A DNA stretch of 48,296 bases from Candidatus Uhrbacteria bacterium (GCA_943350635.1 CALRAI010000005.1:1-48296); one strand, 5' to 3'; shown: positions 24,482 through 32,610, numbered from the stretch's first letter. Made by a program: numbers and translations. Notes: generated from the sequence alone by a model not told the origin.

Positions 24482-25207
24482 ATGTCGCACGAGAATCTAG
24501 AGATGCCGGGAAACGATCTCATACAGGCGCCATCGCACGAGGTGCTTCGTATTAACGACCCGATGGACGATACGGCTGGTGCACCGTTCATTCCGCCAAT
24601 TCCTCGAAATCAGCACGAAGGTCAAAGCGGAGAAACCACATTCTTGAAAAACAAAGCGCAGGCAGATGAAGTAAAAGAAGCATTGAAAGAAAAAGTTATT
24701 GTCCAAGATAATAGAATTCCTGGTCCAGGTTTAGAAAGTCCGCAAGCTCTCACGCTCCAACGCGATGCGCTCAATATGCAGCTGCGCGATCTTCGGATAA
24801 AGCTCAAGAACGCAGATACATTCTTTGCACAATGGACAAAAGCAGGGCGAGACACGCTTACATCGGTGCAAAAGGCGATTGACGAAACGCGGGATCAACG
24901 GGATGCACTTGATGCGCAAATGGAAGAGATGTTGCCAGCACAAGCAAAATCTGTTGCTCGAGCCGATGTTGTTTCGGAAGCGCGACAGAAGATTGGTGAT
25001 GTATTGGCTCCGGCGCTCGCGGGACAGCGGGATCGGAAGGCAGACATTCCACGCAAGGATGCGTTGAGCGCCGAACGAACGAATCTCTCGAATGAGCTTT
25101 CAACGCTGAAATTTTGGCAGTTTGGACGAAAACAAGAAGTTACCGCAGCAATAAAGGAAATTGATCGCGAAATGAGCGGAATCCTCAATAAAGAAAAAGG
25201 CCTATAA
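24482..25207 (+). CDS. Soluble coiled-coil protein of unknown function
   Basis: 241 residues. A disordered, Pro/Asn-rich first 60 residues, then two helical regions (about 80-150, with ALTLQRDALNMQLRDLRIKL; about 175-240, with LSAERTNLSNELSTLKFW) predicting coiled coils. No signal peptide or membrane segment. The start at 24482 is preferred over 24473; TAAATG lies 6 bases before it and could serve as a weak -10. The stop lies inside a hairpin shared with gatB, and the last six bases overlap the gatB 3' end. Confidence 0.6.
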   Translation: MSHENLEMPGNDLIQAPSHEVLRINDPMDDTAGAPFIPPIPRNQHEGQSGETTFLKNKAQADEVKEALKEKVIVQDNRIPGPGLESPQALTLQRDALNMQLRDLRIKLKNADTFFAQWTKAGRDTLTSVQKAIDETRDQRDALDAQMEEMLPAQAKSVARADVVSEARQKIGDVLAPALAGQRDRKADIPRKDALSAERTNLSNELSTLKFWQFGRKQEVTAAIKEIDREMSGILNKEKGL

Positions 25208-25217
25208 GGCCTTTTTC
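25193..25217. terminator. Bidirectional terminator across two convergent stop codons
   Basis: gaaaaaggcct and aggcctttttc are an 11-bp perfect palindrome around ata. The stop of the 24482 gene (25205-25207) and the gatB stop (25202-25204, minus) both lie within it. Confidence 0.9.
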
Positions 25218-26677
25218 AGTGTTTCGGTGGCTTGTGCAGGATTCGCGTTGCCTTTGGCGGCACGCATCACTTGACCAAGGAAGAACGCAAACAGTTTCGT
25301 CTCACCATTTTTGTATCGGTCGAATTCTGCAGGATGAGCATTGAGAACATCGACGACGATAGAATCGATTGCGGTGGAGTCGTTCATCGATACTGCGCCG
25401 GCGCTCATCGACGCATCATCAACACTCGAATGATCGTGCTCCATCATGGAAAGAACCTCAAGTCCTTTCTGTGGTGTGAGTGTGCCCGTCATGATTCTTG
25501 CAAGAAAGCCCGCAAAGTGTGCCGGTGTGATCGATGTCGTCGCGATCGATTTCCCTTCATTCGTGAGAATATTTGGGAATTTCGTAAGAAGCCATCCTGT
25601 TACAAGTTTTGCGACAGTTTCCTTCGGCGATGTGATCATAACGTCTTCGGCAAGTTCACTCATCACCGCCTCGGTGTAATGCGCAAGGTCGGCGTCGTCG
25701 ATAATCTGTTTTGCAGCGTCGGGCTTGAATCCGTACTCATCAATGAAACGCGCACGCTTTGCTCGGGGAAGTTCGGGGAGCGATCGCGTCAGTTCGACGA
25801 CAAGTGCGCGAAGATCGAGTGGCGGAATATCCGGTTCTGGGAAATAGCGATAGTCGGCAGAATCTTCCTTGGTTCGCTGTGCATCGGTGCACTGATTCGC
25901 GTCGTTCCAACCGCGAGTGGTGGTAACCATCGGTGGTGTGCCCGCTTCCCACAATGCGGTCTGTCGCGCAATTTCATAATCGACCGCGCGTTCAACAGCA
26001 CGGAACGAGTTGATATTTTTGATTTCCGTCTTTGGATTCATCGGGCCAGTTGGCATTCCTGCCTCATCAACCTCCCGTAATGAAACATTCACATCGCATC
26101 GCAAATGCCCGCGCTCAAGGTCGCCCTCCGAAATACCGAGCATACGCACAAGAAGCCGAAGTTCCTGAACATACGCCTTTGCCTGTGCCGAGGTTCGAAA
26201 ATCGGGCTTGGTCACAATCTCACACAGCGGCACGGTGGATCGATTAAAGTCGACGTAGGTCTTTCCGTCGCTTCCATGAATATTTTTCGCAGAGTCTTCT
26301 TCAAGATGCATGCGCTCAATTCCGATACGTACCACTCCCTCATTCGGTACATCGATGAAGAGCTCACCATTCTGCATGACGGGAAGATCGAACTGCGAAA
26401 TTTGATACGCCTTAGGAAGATCCGGATAAAAATAATGTTTCCGGTCGAACTTCGAATGTTCAGTAATGGCGCCGTTGAGCGCTAAGCCTAAAAGAACAGC
26501 GTACCGTAACGCTGCGGCGTTCGGTACCGGGAGTGTTCCCGGATGGCCGGTACAGATTGGGCAAACATGCGTATTCGGCAATGCGCCTTGGTCGTGTGCG
26601 CTGCACCCACAAAACATTTTCGTTTTGGTGCTGAGTTCTACGTGAGTTTCCAGGCCAATAACAGGCTGTAATCGCAT
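25202..26677 (-). CDS. gatB: Aspartyl/glutamyl-tRNA amidotransferase subunit B
   Basis: Kinase/tRNA-binding subunit of GatCAB, which converts Glu-tRNA-Gln (and often Asp-tRNA-Asn) to the amide form. The 491-residue product starts MRLQPVIGLETHVEL, typical of GatB, and carries the zinc site CGCS...CPICTGHPGTLPV, FDRKHYFYPDLPKAYQISQ, EEDSAK and DFNRSTVPLCEIVT. The YqeY-like tail domain follows to the end. An open frame continues upstream to 27064, but it is unlike GatB and overlaps another gene, so the start is 26677. On the minus strand a run of seven T lies just before the start, as before the 22157 gene. gatA and gatC are not in the window. Confidence 0.95.
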   Translation of the reverse strand: MRLQPVIGLETHVELSTKTKMFCGCSAHDQGALPNTHVCPICTGHPGTLPVPNAAALRYAVLLGLALNGAITEHSKFDRKHYFYPDLPKAYQISQFDLPVMQNGELFIDVPNEGVVRIGIERMHLEEDSAKNIHGSDGKTYVDFNRSTVPLCEIVTKPDFRTSAQAKAYVQELRLLVRMLGISEGDLERGHLRCDVNVSLREVDEAGMPTGPMNPKTEIKNINSFRAVERAVDYEIARQTALWEAGTPPMVTTTRGWNDANQCTDAQRTKEDSADYRYFPEPDIPPLDLRALVVELTRSLPELPRAKRARFIDEYGFKPDAAKQIIDDADLAHYTEAVMSELAEDVMITSPKETVAKLVTGWLLTKFPNILTNEGKSIATTSITPAHFAGFLARIMTGTLTPQKGLEVLSMMEHDHSSVDDASMSAGAVSMNDSTAIDSIVVDVLNAHPAEFDRYKNGETKLFAFFLGQVMRAAKGNANPAQATETLKKAL

Positions 26678-26832
26678 AAGCAAAAAAACAATTATCCATA
26701 CTGTATCGAACTTTGATATTTGTGACGAGTTTTGATGCGCGTCGAGGAAATCTCGCGAGGCGTACTTCTTGGTACGTCGAGCGAGTTTCCGCTGATGCAA
26801 GTCAAAAATCGGCCAAAGAGCAAGGTTCGAAA

Positions 26833-27603
26833 TTACTCTTTTTCTGGGCTCGAAGCCAGATATAACACCGTATGTGCCACAATAACCGGCGGAATAAGCG
26901 CTAATTGCACAACCGTGAGCACTGCATCGATCCACAGTGGCGTTGTGGATGTGACGAGTGTAGCGACGGGAATATTGGTGATCCAGGCTCCTACAATAAA
27001 TACCGCGGTGCTGAGTGTGGCATACACGACGATGAACGCAGCGGCGATAGAAAAAAGCCGCCAACCAATGGCGAAGATTTGATGTTGGACGCGTGTTTTT
27101 GAAGCAGCGAGCGCAGAAAGCGGGCCATGACCGCGAAGAACCACTTCCTCAAAAGTGAACGTGAGAAGAATCGTGGCAAGAATACCGGGAACAACAAGAA
27201 GGATGTATCCGGCGGATTGGATAAGCGCAGAAAGCAACACCGCGAATAAAAGTTTTCCAAGAATACTCGTGGCGTGTGCGCTGATGCTCCTTGGATCGTG
27301 TTGCTTTTTTTCGTGCGCTTTGCCGGCCTTCAGGCTGATAAGCGTACTTATCGCCGCCGCCGCCCAGCAAGAGATCACGATAAAAAGTATATTGACGGCA
27401 GTAATGGCAACGTCCCCAAGAATTCCAGGAATGCCTTGAATTCCAAAATACAAAATAAGAGGAAAAAGCAGATACCCGATAAAACCATAAATATCGCTTG
27501 CGTGGCGCTTGGTGAGGGTAACGCTGTAGAACACAATATCGAACACGCTCGGAATGCCGGTAAGATCGGGCTTGGATTCGTTATCGCTTGGCGACGCTGT
27601 CAT
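26833..27603 (-). CDS. Polytopic membrane protein of unknown function
   Basis: 256 residues with about six hydrophobic segments (FIGYLLFPLILYFGI, VNILFIVISCWAAAAI, LLFAVLLSALIQSAGYILLVVPGI and others). The LVVPGILATILLTFTFEEVVL segment resembles one in the preceding gene (ALFVVPGILVMMF) and in the glycerophosphodiester phosphodiesterase membrane-domain/DUF975-type family, so I regard the two as distant paralogues. The start at 27603 overlaps the upstream gene by 23 bases; 27621 is also possible. Translation is probably coupled. Confidence 0.6.
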   Translation of the reverse strand: MTASPSDNESKPDLTGIPSVFDIVFYSVTLTKRHASDIYGFIGYLLFPLILYFGIQGIPGILGDVAITAVNILFIVISCWAAAAISTLISLKAGKAHEKKQHDPRSISAHATSILGKLLFAVLLSALIQSAGYILLVVPGILATILLTFTFEEVVLRGHGPLSALAASKTRVQHQIFAIGWRLFSIAAAFIVVYATLSTAVFIVGAWITNIPVATLVTSTTPLWIDAVLTVVQLALIPPVIVAHTVLYLASSPEKE

Positions 27604-28468
27604 AGAGATAGTACGTTGCAAGACTGTACAGCGGCATAACGAAAGCGTTCACAATGAACACACTTAAGGTGAGGCCAAGGGAAATAAGGGTAATAGCAAG
27701 TGGGGAGAGCGATGCTGCGGCGAAGGAAATAAGGATAGTCGTTGCAAAGTTCGTCGTCATGGTAAACCCAAGAACAACAAGCGAAATAATCGCATTAGGA
27801 ATAAACAGTCTGAACATAATTGCCCACCACGATCCTTTCACATATGCACGGGAAGCGCGAGCTGACGCCAAAAGATTTTTGAAGGAGAATTTTGTGGATT
27901 CACTTTCAAGAACAAGATGATATTGCGCAAATGCAAGTTCAACACTGTAGCGAATAAGGGTATACAAGGCCGCTGCGCAACCAGCAAAAAGCAGAACAAC
28001 GCCCGCAATGCCAATGGCGGCTCCGGCTGCGCCAGAAGCGGTGTTGAACATCATCACGAGAATACCTGGCACCACGAACAGCGCGGAAATCGCACTGAGT
28101 CCAATAGCGATTGCTGCAGAAAGCACAAGGAACGAGAGAAAGAATTTCCACGATCGTTTTCCGAGCGCGACGTGGTTCGGTGTGGTGCCTTTTGCGCGAG
28201 CATCGATGGTGAGAATCAAACAGATGCCGATCCAAATGCTTGCTGCAGTCGTCGTCAATAATCCAACGCTACTCAGCGAAATGTAGGTAATCACGTCTAT
28301 TGTTGAGCTGTGCTCGTCTATACCAAATGGCGCAATGTATCCCGAAAAAAGAAACGGCATAGCGGCAACCAACAACCAGAGCGTAATGCCGACGAGTTCT
28401 TTTACGTGCAATCGATAGTGTTCGACGGTTTTGTCGATAAGTAATCCCAAGGTGATGAGTTTAGCCAT
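27581..28468 (-). CDS. Polytopic membrane protein of unknown function (paralogue of 26833)
   Basis: 295 residues, about six to seven TM segments, beginning MAKLITLGLLIDKTVEHYRL, a soluble helix seen at the start of similar proteins. The ALFVVPGILVMM segment and a long amphipathic stretch (KFSFKNLLASARASRAYVKG) match the layout of the next gene. It starts 39 bases after dut and has an extended -10 (TGATATACT, 28495-28503) overlapping the dut 3' end, so it may be both co-transcribed and separately expressed. Substrate or role unknown. Confidence 0.6.
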   Translation of the reverse strand: MAKLITLGLLIDKTVEHYRLHVKELVGITLWLLVAAMPFLFSGYIAPFGIDEHSSTIDVITYISLSSVGLLTTTAASIWIGICLILTIDARAKGTTPNHVALGKRSWKFFLSFLVLSAAIAIGLSAISALFVVPGILVMMFNTASGAAGAAIGIAGVVLLFAGCAAALYTLIRYSVELAFAQYHLVLESESTKFSFKNLLASARASRAYVKGSWWAIMFRLFIPNAIISLVVLGFTMTTNFATTILISFAAASLSPLAITLISLGLTLSVFIVNAFVMPLYSLATYYLYDSVAKR

Positions 28469-28494
28469 AGAATGAAAAAGGTGATGTTGCAAGC

Positions 28495-28503
28495 AGTATA
28501 TCA
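28495..28503 (-). promoter_or_regulatory. Extended -10 (TGATATACT) before the 27581 gene
   Basis: On the minus strand TGATATACT lies 26 bases before the ATG at 28468, just downstream of the dut stop. Confidence 0.5.
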
Positions 28504-28506
28504 GGA

Positions 28507-28932
28507 TTATCCAGTGGTTCCGAATCCACCGCGGTCGGTAGTGGACCATTCGGAGGGCTCAACGAAGGTTGTTCGGGTTATGGGAACAAACATGCCTTGC
28601 GCGATGCGTTCGCCGGGTTCGACCGCGTACGGTTCGTCGCCGATGTTATGGAGCATGAGTTTGAGCTCGTCGTTTGGTCCGCAGTAGTCGGAATCGATAA
28701 CTCCGGTGCCGTTCGCGAGACGAATTCCTTTCTTTCCGTTGCTGGATCGGGGGAAGAGGAGAAGCACATGATCGTTCGGTACATTGACGACGAGGCCAGT
28801 ACTGAAAAGAAATCGCTCGTTTGGTTTGAGAGTTTTTCCATCGAGCACCGCAAGATCGAACGCACACGCTCCAGATGTTTTGTATTCTGGAAGGGGAGTG
28901 TTTGGATGAATTCTGCGAATGGCAATTTCCAT
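28507..28932 (-). CDS. dut: dUTP diphosphatase
   Basis: Hydrolyses dUTP to dUMP, keeping uracil out of DNA and feeding thymidylate synthase. The 141-residue product has the trimeric dUTPase motifs: motif 1 ACAFDLAV, motif 2 PRSSNGKKGIRLANG, motif 3 GVIDSDYCGP, motif 4 PGERIAQ and the C-terminal motif 5 RGGFGTTG. The start at 28932 (MEIAIRRI) is chosen because the longer frame begins upstream of a TACGAT -10 at 28942-28947 that is 9 bases from this ATG. It is near the DHFR-TS fusion and dCMP deaminase, which fits a dTMP supply role. Confidence 0.95.
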   Translation of the reverse strand: MEIAIRRIHPNTPLPEYKTSGACAFDLAVLDGKTLKPNERFLFSTGLVVNVPNDHVLLLFPRSSNGKKGIRLANGTGVIDSDYCGPNDELKLMLHNIGDEPYAVEPGERIAQGMFVPITRTTFVEPSEWSTTDRGGFGTTG

Positions 28933-28941
28933 AGCGCACCG

Positions 28942-28947
28942 ATCGTA
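28942..28947 (-). promoter_or_regulatory. -10 element of dut
   Basis: TACGAT on the minus strand, 9 bases before the dut ATG at 28932; TTCGAT lies 18 bases upstream as a possible -35. Confidence 0.4.
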
Positions 28948-29010
28948 CGTGATTGCGAACGATTTATCGAATGTTTTATCCACTCTTCTTTCCTTATCCA
29001 CATTCGTTCG

Positions 29011-29120
29011 TTGACCCTATAGATTTTCGATGTACAGTGCGAAGCGTGATGCGCGACATTCTCGCTCGTCACAAAAAATTATCACGCGATTGCCATGCTT
29101 GGTCGCGTGATATTTTTTTT
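29011..29120 (+). ncRNA. Candidate small RNA or leader-peptide unit
   Basis: TTGACC (29011-29016), 16 bases, TACAGT (29033-29038), then two hairpins: GTGATGCGCGA (29046-29056) with TCGCTCGTCAC (29062-29072), and tatcacgcga (29080-29089) with tcgcgtgata (29103-29112) followed by eight T. This gives a transcript of about 75 bases in the gap between divergent dut and the HIT gene. Alternatively an ATG at 29049, 10 bases from the -10, opens a 31-codon frame (MRDILARHKK...) running through the terminator, as in leaderless genes here. The promoter and terminator are seen; that an RNA is made is inference. Confidence 0.5.
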
Positions 29121-29168
29121 GACGAATGTGCGAAGAAAAGATAGTCTCTTCCTGCACATGGAGTTGCA

Positions 29169-29615
29169 ATGTCTACGATAATAGCGCCAGGGCGTGAGTA
29201 CGAACAGAAGATGCGGGAGGAGGGATGTCGGTTCTGTCAGGAGAGGTGGCGGGAGAAAGCGATCGCGGCCTCTGGTGGCTGGATCGCGGTGCACAACGAA
29301 TACCCTCGGTTGGACGCGCTGTTCATTCAGCCGGTGTACCAGATCGTGCTCTGCCCGATCGACCACATCGTGGATGAGATCGACGAGAACGGCTTCATCG
29401 CCATCGGTCGCCTTCGGAGTCAGCTCCGAGAGCAGCTCGATCTCACAGGCTACGGCATCTGCATCCGCGAGGGCGACAGGTTGCTCAGCGGCAAGACGGT
29501 TCCGCACATTCATGCGCACCTCGTGGTGCCGCAGACGGTGACCCTCGCCGACGGCTCACGCCGTGCGTCTACGTTCAACTTTCCAGTTGGGGACCGTGAC
29601 GCGCCGGTGAAGTGA
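29169..29615 (+). CDS. HIT-family protein (GC-rich copy)
   Basis: 148 residues; histidine-triad nucleotide hydrolase/transferase fold acting on a nucleotidyl phosphate. The triad HIHAHLV is present with its full set of His; CRFC near residue 20 could be half of a zinc site. The ATG at 29169 is preceded by GGAG at the right distance. GATAGT (29140 region) with TTGACG upstream is a possible promoter. The DNA is GC-rich (38 of 60 bases in 29221-29280) compared with the neighbouring genes, and a terminator follows at once, so it looks like a separately acquired unit. A second HIT gene lies at 31247. Confidence 0.85.
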   Translation: MSTIIAPGREYEQKMREEGCRFCQERWREKAIAASGGWIAVHNEYPRLDALFIQPVYQIVLCPIDHIVDEIDENGFIAIGRLRSQLREQLDLTGYGICIREGDRLLSGKTVPHIHAHLVVPQTVTLADGSRRASTFNFPVGDRDAPVK

Positions 29616-29647
29616 TACAAAGAGATTCGGAATGTCCGACGCACGAG

Positions 29648-29682
29648 GAGCGGAGCCAATGCGGCTTCGCTCTTTCGATTTT
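29648..29682 (+). terminator. Terminator of the HIT gene at 29169
   Basis: gagcggagcc pairs with ggcttcgctc (10 bp) over aatgc, followed by tttcgatttt. Confidence 0.8.
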
Positions 29683-29732
29683 GGAGGAATTTTGAGCTAT
29701 CCACACGGTTCGTCGACCGTTGGGAAGGGGGC

Positions 29733-29741
29733 TGTTACCAT
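29733..29741 (+). promoter_or_regulatory. Extended -10 of the DHFR-TS gene (TGTTACCAT)
   Basis: TGTTACCAT ends 10 bases before the ATG at 29752; no Shine-Dalgarno sequence in between. Confidence 0.5.
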
Positions 29742-29751
29742 CGGTCTATCT

Positions 29752-31152
29752 ATGAAAATCTGGCTGATTGCCGCCATGAGCGCGGACGGAAAAATTGCAG
29801 AACGAATTGATCAATCCTCTATGGATTGGACGAGTGCGGAAGACACACAATTTTTTGTGGAGAAGACGAAAGAGGCCGGTGTGGTGGTGATGGGGCGCAC
29901 GACGTTTGCCACGATTGGAAAAGGTCTCAAGGACCGACGAGTGATTGTACTCACGAAAGATCCTGGCGCAGCCGCAGCGATCGAAGGAGTGGAATTCACG
30001 AACGAGGCGCCTACTGATCTTGTGAAGCGTCTGATCGGCGAAGGCGTCGAAACGCTCGCGCTTGGTGGGGGAGCATCGATCTACGGACAATTTTTGGATG
30101 CGGGACTTGTTGACGATGTTTTTCTCACGCTCGAGCCCTTCTTGTTTGGAAACGGCGTTCCGCTTGGTGAGAAATTCGCCCGCGTAAACCTCGAACTCGT
30201 CGAAACGCGAAAGCTGAATGCGCGAAGCGTGCTGTTGCATTATCGTGTGCAACGATCGTTCATGAAGCCAGTTGTCGATCGTACGGTGGACAGGCAGTAT
30301 CACGATTTGCTCAAAAAGATTCTGGAGGAAGGTGTCGACGTGAAGCCAATTCAAGGCGAAGGCTCACGAATGATTTTGGGTGCGCAAATGCATTTCAATC
30401 TCGCGAACGGTTTCCCGATGATGACCGAGCGCGATCTCAGCGGTCGATTCATGGTTGGTGCGCTTGGCGAACATTTTGCATTTCTTCATGGAGCTCGTAC
30501 GCAAGAGGAACTGAAAGCATTTGGCTGCGCATGGTGGAAAAAGTGGGTCACCAAAGAACGTTGCGACATTTTCGGTTTGCCGGAAGGCGATCTTGGCCCA
30601 GGCAGTTACGGCCCCGCGTGGGCCGCGTTTCCCACGGCTGAAGGTGCGCCATTCAATCAAATTGAACACGTCGTCAAACAAATCAAGGAGCGTCCCAACT
30701 TGCGCACGCACATTATTTCGCCATGGATTCCTCAGTACACACTGCAGCATTCCGGAATTCCTCCACGAAAAGTGGTTGTTGCGCCATGTCATGGATATTT
30801 ACACATCCTCGTGTTCCCGGAAACGAAGCAGCTTTCCGTGCATCACTTTCAACGCAGCGGCGATATCCCTGTTGGAGTCGTCTTCAACATCATTCAGTAC
30901 GCGGCGTTCACCATGATGATTGCGCAAGCAACGGGCTACACGCCAAAAGAACTCGTGTACACTATTTCCGATGCGCACATTTACGAAAGTCAATTCGATC
31001 ATGTCCGCCAGCTCCTCGAACACGAGCCCCGCGTGTTCCCAACGATGTACATGGATTCCACGGTGACCGATCTCCTCGACTTCCGTCCAGAACACTTCAC
31101 CGTGGCCGACTACACGCCCCACGAGGCGATGGTGATTCCGACCCCAGTCTAA
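29752..31152 (+). CDS. Bifunctional dihydrofolate reductase (RibD-C like)-thymidylate synthase
   Basis: 466 residues, a fusion of two enzymes that act in series. Residues 1-165 are a RibD-C/DHFR-like reductase (AAMSADGKIA, VVMGRTTFATI, ALGGGASIYGQFL). Residues about 175-466 are thymidylate synthase (ThyA): catalytic Cys346 in VAPCHGY, QRSGDIPVGVVFNI and DAHIYESQFDHV. The motif that is usually RSCD is RSGD here. TS makes dTMP and dihydrofolate, which the reductase domain can return to tetrahydrofolate. The start at 29752 is set by the -10 element rather than the long open frame upstream through the HIT terminator. Order DHFR-TS is as in the protist fusion, but the reductase type differs. Confidence 0.9.
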   Translation: MKIWLIAAMSADGKIAERIDQSSMDWTSAEDTQFFVEKTKEAGVVVMGRTTFATIGKGLKDRRVIVLTKDPGAAAAIEGVEFTNEAPTDLVKRLIGEGVETLALGGGASIYGQFLDAGLVDDVFLTLEPFLFGNGVPLGEKFARVNLELVETRKLNARSVLLHYRVQRSFMKPVVDRTVDRQYHDLLKKILEEGVDVKPIQGEGSRMILGAQMHFNLANGFPMMTERDLSGRFMVGALGEHFAFLHGARTQEELKAFGCAWWKKWVTKERCDIFGLPEGDLGPGSYGPAWAAFPTAEGAPFNQIEHVVKQIKERPNLRTHIISPWIPQYTLQHSGIPPRKVVVAPCHGYLHILVFPETKQLSVHHFQRSGDIPVGVVFNIIQYAAFTMMIAQATGYTPKELVYTISDAHIYESQFDHVRQLLEHEPRVFPTMYMDSTVTDLLDFRPEHFTVADYTPHEAMVIPTPV

Positions 31153-31160
31153 ATCTCGTT

Positions 31161-31236
31161 CGTCATTGCGAGGAGGGTAATCCCAACGCGGCAATCCAGG
31201 TGAGCCGAGATTGCTTCGCTGCGCTCGCAAAGACGG
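31161..31236. repeat. Palindromic repeat (CGTCATTGCGAG family) after DHFR-TS
   Basis: 31161-31200 (cgtcattgcgaggagggtaa ... gcaatccagg) is the left arm; a diverged right arm (gagattgcttcgctgcgctcgcaaagacg) follows to 31236. The left arm matches the murL copy (1077-1116, reverse complement) in 38 of 40 bases. Confidence 0.8.
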
Positions 31237-31246
31237 AAAAAATTTT

Positions 31247-31690
31247 ATGAGTGATTTCGTGAACCAACAGAATGCGCGACCAGGAGGATACGATAAGGTT
31301 ATTGCTGGTATTGCTGCGCAAAATGTATGCCCGTTTTGTCCAGAACACCTTGCGGAGTTTCACAAAAAGCCGATGGAGCGTAGAAAGTTTTGGATTGTTA
31401 CGGACAACCAATACCCGTATCAACCATCAAAGCATCACAAGCTCATCATTCACGCGGAACACATCGATCACGTTTCAAAGATTGTCCCAGAGGCCTGGAC
31501 CGAGTTGTATGAAATTGTTCAAGAGTTAGTTGACGCGAATAGTATTGGTGGCGGAACGTTGTTGATGCGATTTGGTGAAACGCGATTCACCGGCGCATCC
31601 GTAACGCATCTGCACGTGAACCTTGTCCAATCAAATCCCGACGACGCTTCGTATGATCTTGCAGTCGGTTTACGAACTCGCGTTGGCTAA
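31247..31690 (+). CDS. HIT-family protein with HLHVNLV triad
   Basis: 147 residues from the ATG at 31247; the frame upstream is repeat sequence. CPFC near residue 30 and a long helix precede the triad, which reads HLHVNLV: the third His is Asn, while the middle, catalytic His is kept. The sequence RFGETRFTGASVTHLHVNLVQ resembles HIT proteins of the Ap4A hydrolase type. It ends overlapping the convergent dCMP deaminase by 21 bases. Its GC content is like the neighbouring genes, unlike the HIT gene at 29169. Confidence 0.8.
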   Translation: MSDFVNQQNARPGGYDKVIAGIAAQNVCPFCPEHLAEFHKKPMERRKFWIVTDNQYPYQPSKHHKLIIHAEHIDHVSKIVPEAWTELYEIVQELVDANSIGGGTLLMRFGETRFTGASVTHLHVNLVQSNPDDASYDLAVGLRTRVG

Positions 31691-32608
31691 ATCGACGAGA
31701 ATAATTTCAATCCCGTACGCTTTGAGAATTTCTTCGGCATCGAGTAGGGAATAGCCTTTATGGTAATAGACTTTTTTGATCCCAGCTTCCGCAAGTAACC
31801 GTGCGCAGTTCGGACATGGAAACGTGGTTACGAACGCCTCGGCGCCGTTGAGCGATATGCCATTCTTTGCGCTTTGCGCAACGGCGAGTGCCTCCGAGTG
31901 AATCGCTGTCGATAGATCAATTCGCACGCCAGCATCGAAGTTGGTTCGCGGATCGCCTTCTGCATCCATGTGATGATTGGTGGGGAGGTGGGTGTTGTGA
32001 CTGAGGGCAACAACCGATCCATCCTTCACGATCGCGGTTCCTACTTGTCGCCACCAGTCGCTGCTCTTCGTTGATTCCACAACTGCAGTACTCATCATCG
32101 ACTGCGCAAATTCGTCTGTGGTGATGTTCCGATCCGGCGCAACGATATTTTCTCGTGTGGTTATCTGTTTATGCCATCGGAGAAACACGGATTCAAATGT
32201 GACGTTTTTCAGTGCGTATTGCTCCGTAATCGCGCGCGACACGTCCTCATCCGGCATCACAATCACCGATTCGAGCGATGGGAGCACGGGGTGGCGCCGA
32301 GGGAGGCCCCCAGTGGCACGCAAAACCGCCCCGTCGGTTTGAGTACCAACGGGGTCCGAGGCGACAGGACCCCACGCGACCGTCGTGAGATTCGCAAGGT
32401 CGGATTTCGAAAGTACACGCACTGCGGAATGGATTCCGAGGCTCTCAATCGCAGTTTTCATTATTTCAGGATCAACCACCCGACAATCCCGAGTGAGCGC
32501 AGTGAAGTCGGCAATCACGTCAGCGCCAAGAATCCCGAGCGTGCCCGGGTATTTCTTGAACAGATCGATATACCCTTTGTGGAGAACGGGAACGAACGCG
32601 ATAAGCAT
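31670..32608 (-). CDS. Nucleotidyltransferase-like domain fused to dCMP/CMP deaminase
   Basis: 312 residues. Residues 1-75 look like a degenerate HxGH nucleotidyltransferase-type domain (IAFVPVLHKGYIDLFKK, then GTLGILGADV). The C-terminal half is a zinc deaminase with HSE (his ligand and proton-shuttling Glu) and PCPNC. Likely it makes dUMP from dCMP for thymidylate synthesis, which fits dut and thyA nearby. Between the two domains, residues about 79-108 (VAWGPVASDPVGTQTDGAVLRA region) come from a palindrome-rich stretch (32285-32373) that looks like an in-frame repeat. It starts 2 bases after the 32611 gene, so the two are an operon. Whether the N-terminal domain is active is unclear, because its second motif His is Tyr. 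Confidence 0.7.
   Translation of the reverse strand: MLIAFVPVLHKGYIDLFKKYPGTLGILGADVIADFTALTRDCRVVDPEIMKTAIESLGIHSAVRVLSKSDLANLTTVAWGPVASDPVGTQTDGAVLRATGGLPRRHPVLPSLESVIVMPDEDVSRAITEQYALKNVTFESVFLRWHKQITTRENIVAPDRNITTDEFAQSMMSTAVVESTKSSDWWRQVGTAIVKDGSVVALSHNTHLPTNHHMDAEGDPRTNFDAGVRIDLSTAIHSEALAVAQSAKNGISLNGAEAFVTTFPCPNCARLLAEAGIKKVYYHKGYSLLDAEEILKAYGIEIILVDLANASS
32285..32373. repeat. Palindrome-rich insert in the deaminase gene
   Basis: CCCCGTCGGT (32329-32338) and accaacgggg (32345-32354) pair with one G-T, and ggggtcc (32351-32357) with ggacccc (32367-32373) exactly. No second copy in the window, so the repeat nature is inferred. Confidence 0.45.
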
Positions 32609-32610
32609 AG

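Noticed and set aside
25202-27064. A 620-codon open frame covering gatB and 129 codons upstream
   Set aside because: The upstream part has no GatB similarity and overlaps the membrane gene at 26833 on the same strand; GatB homology begins at 26677.
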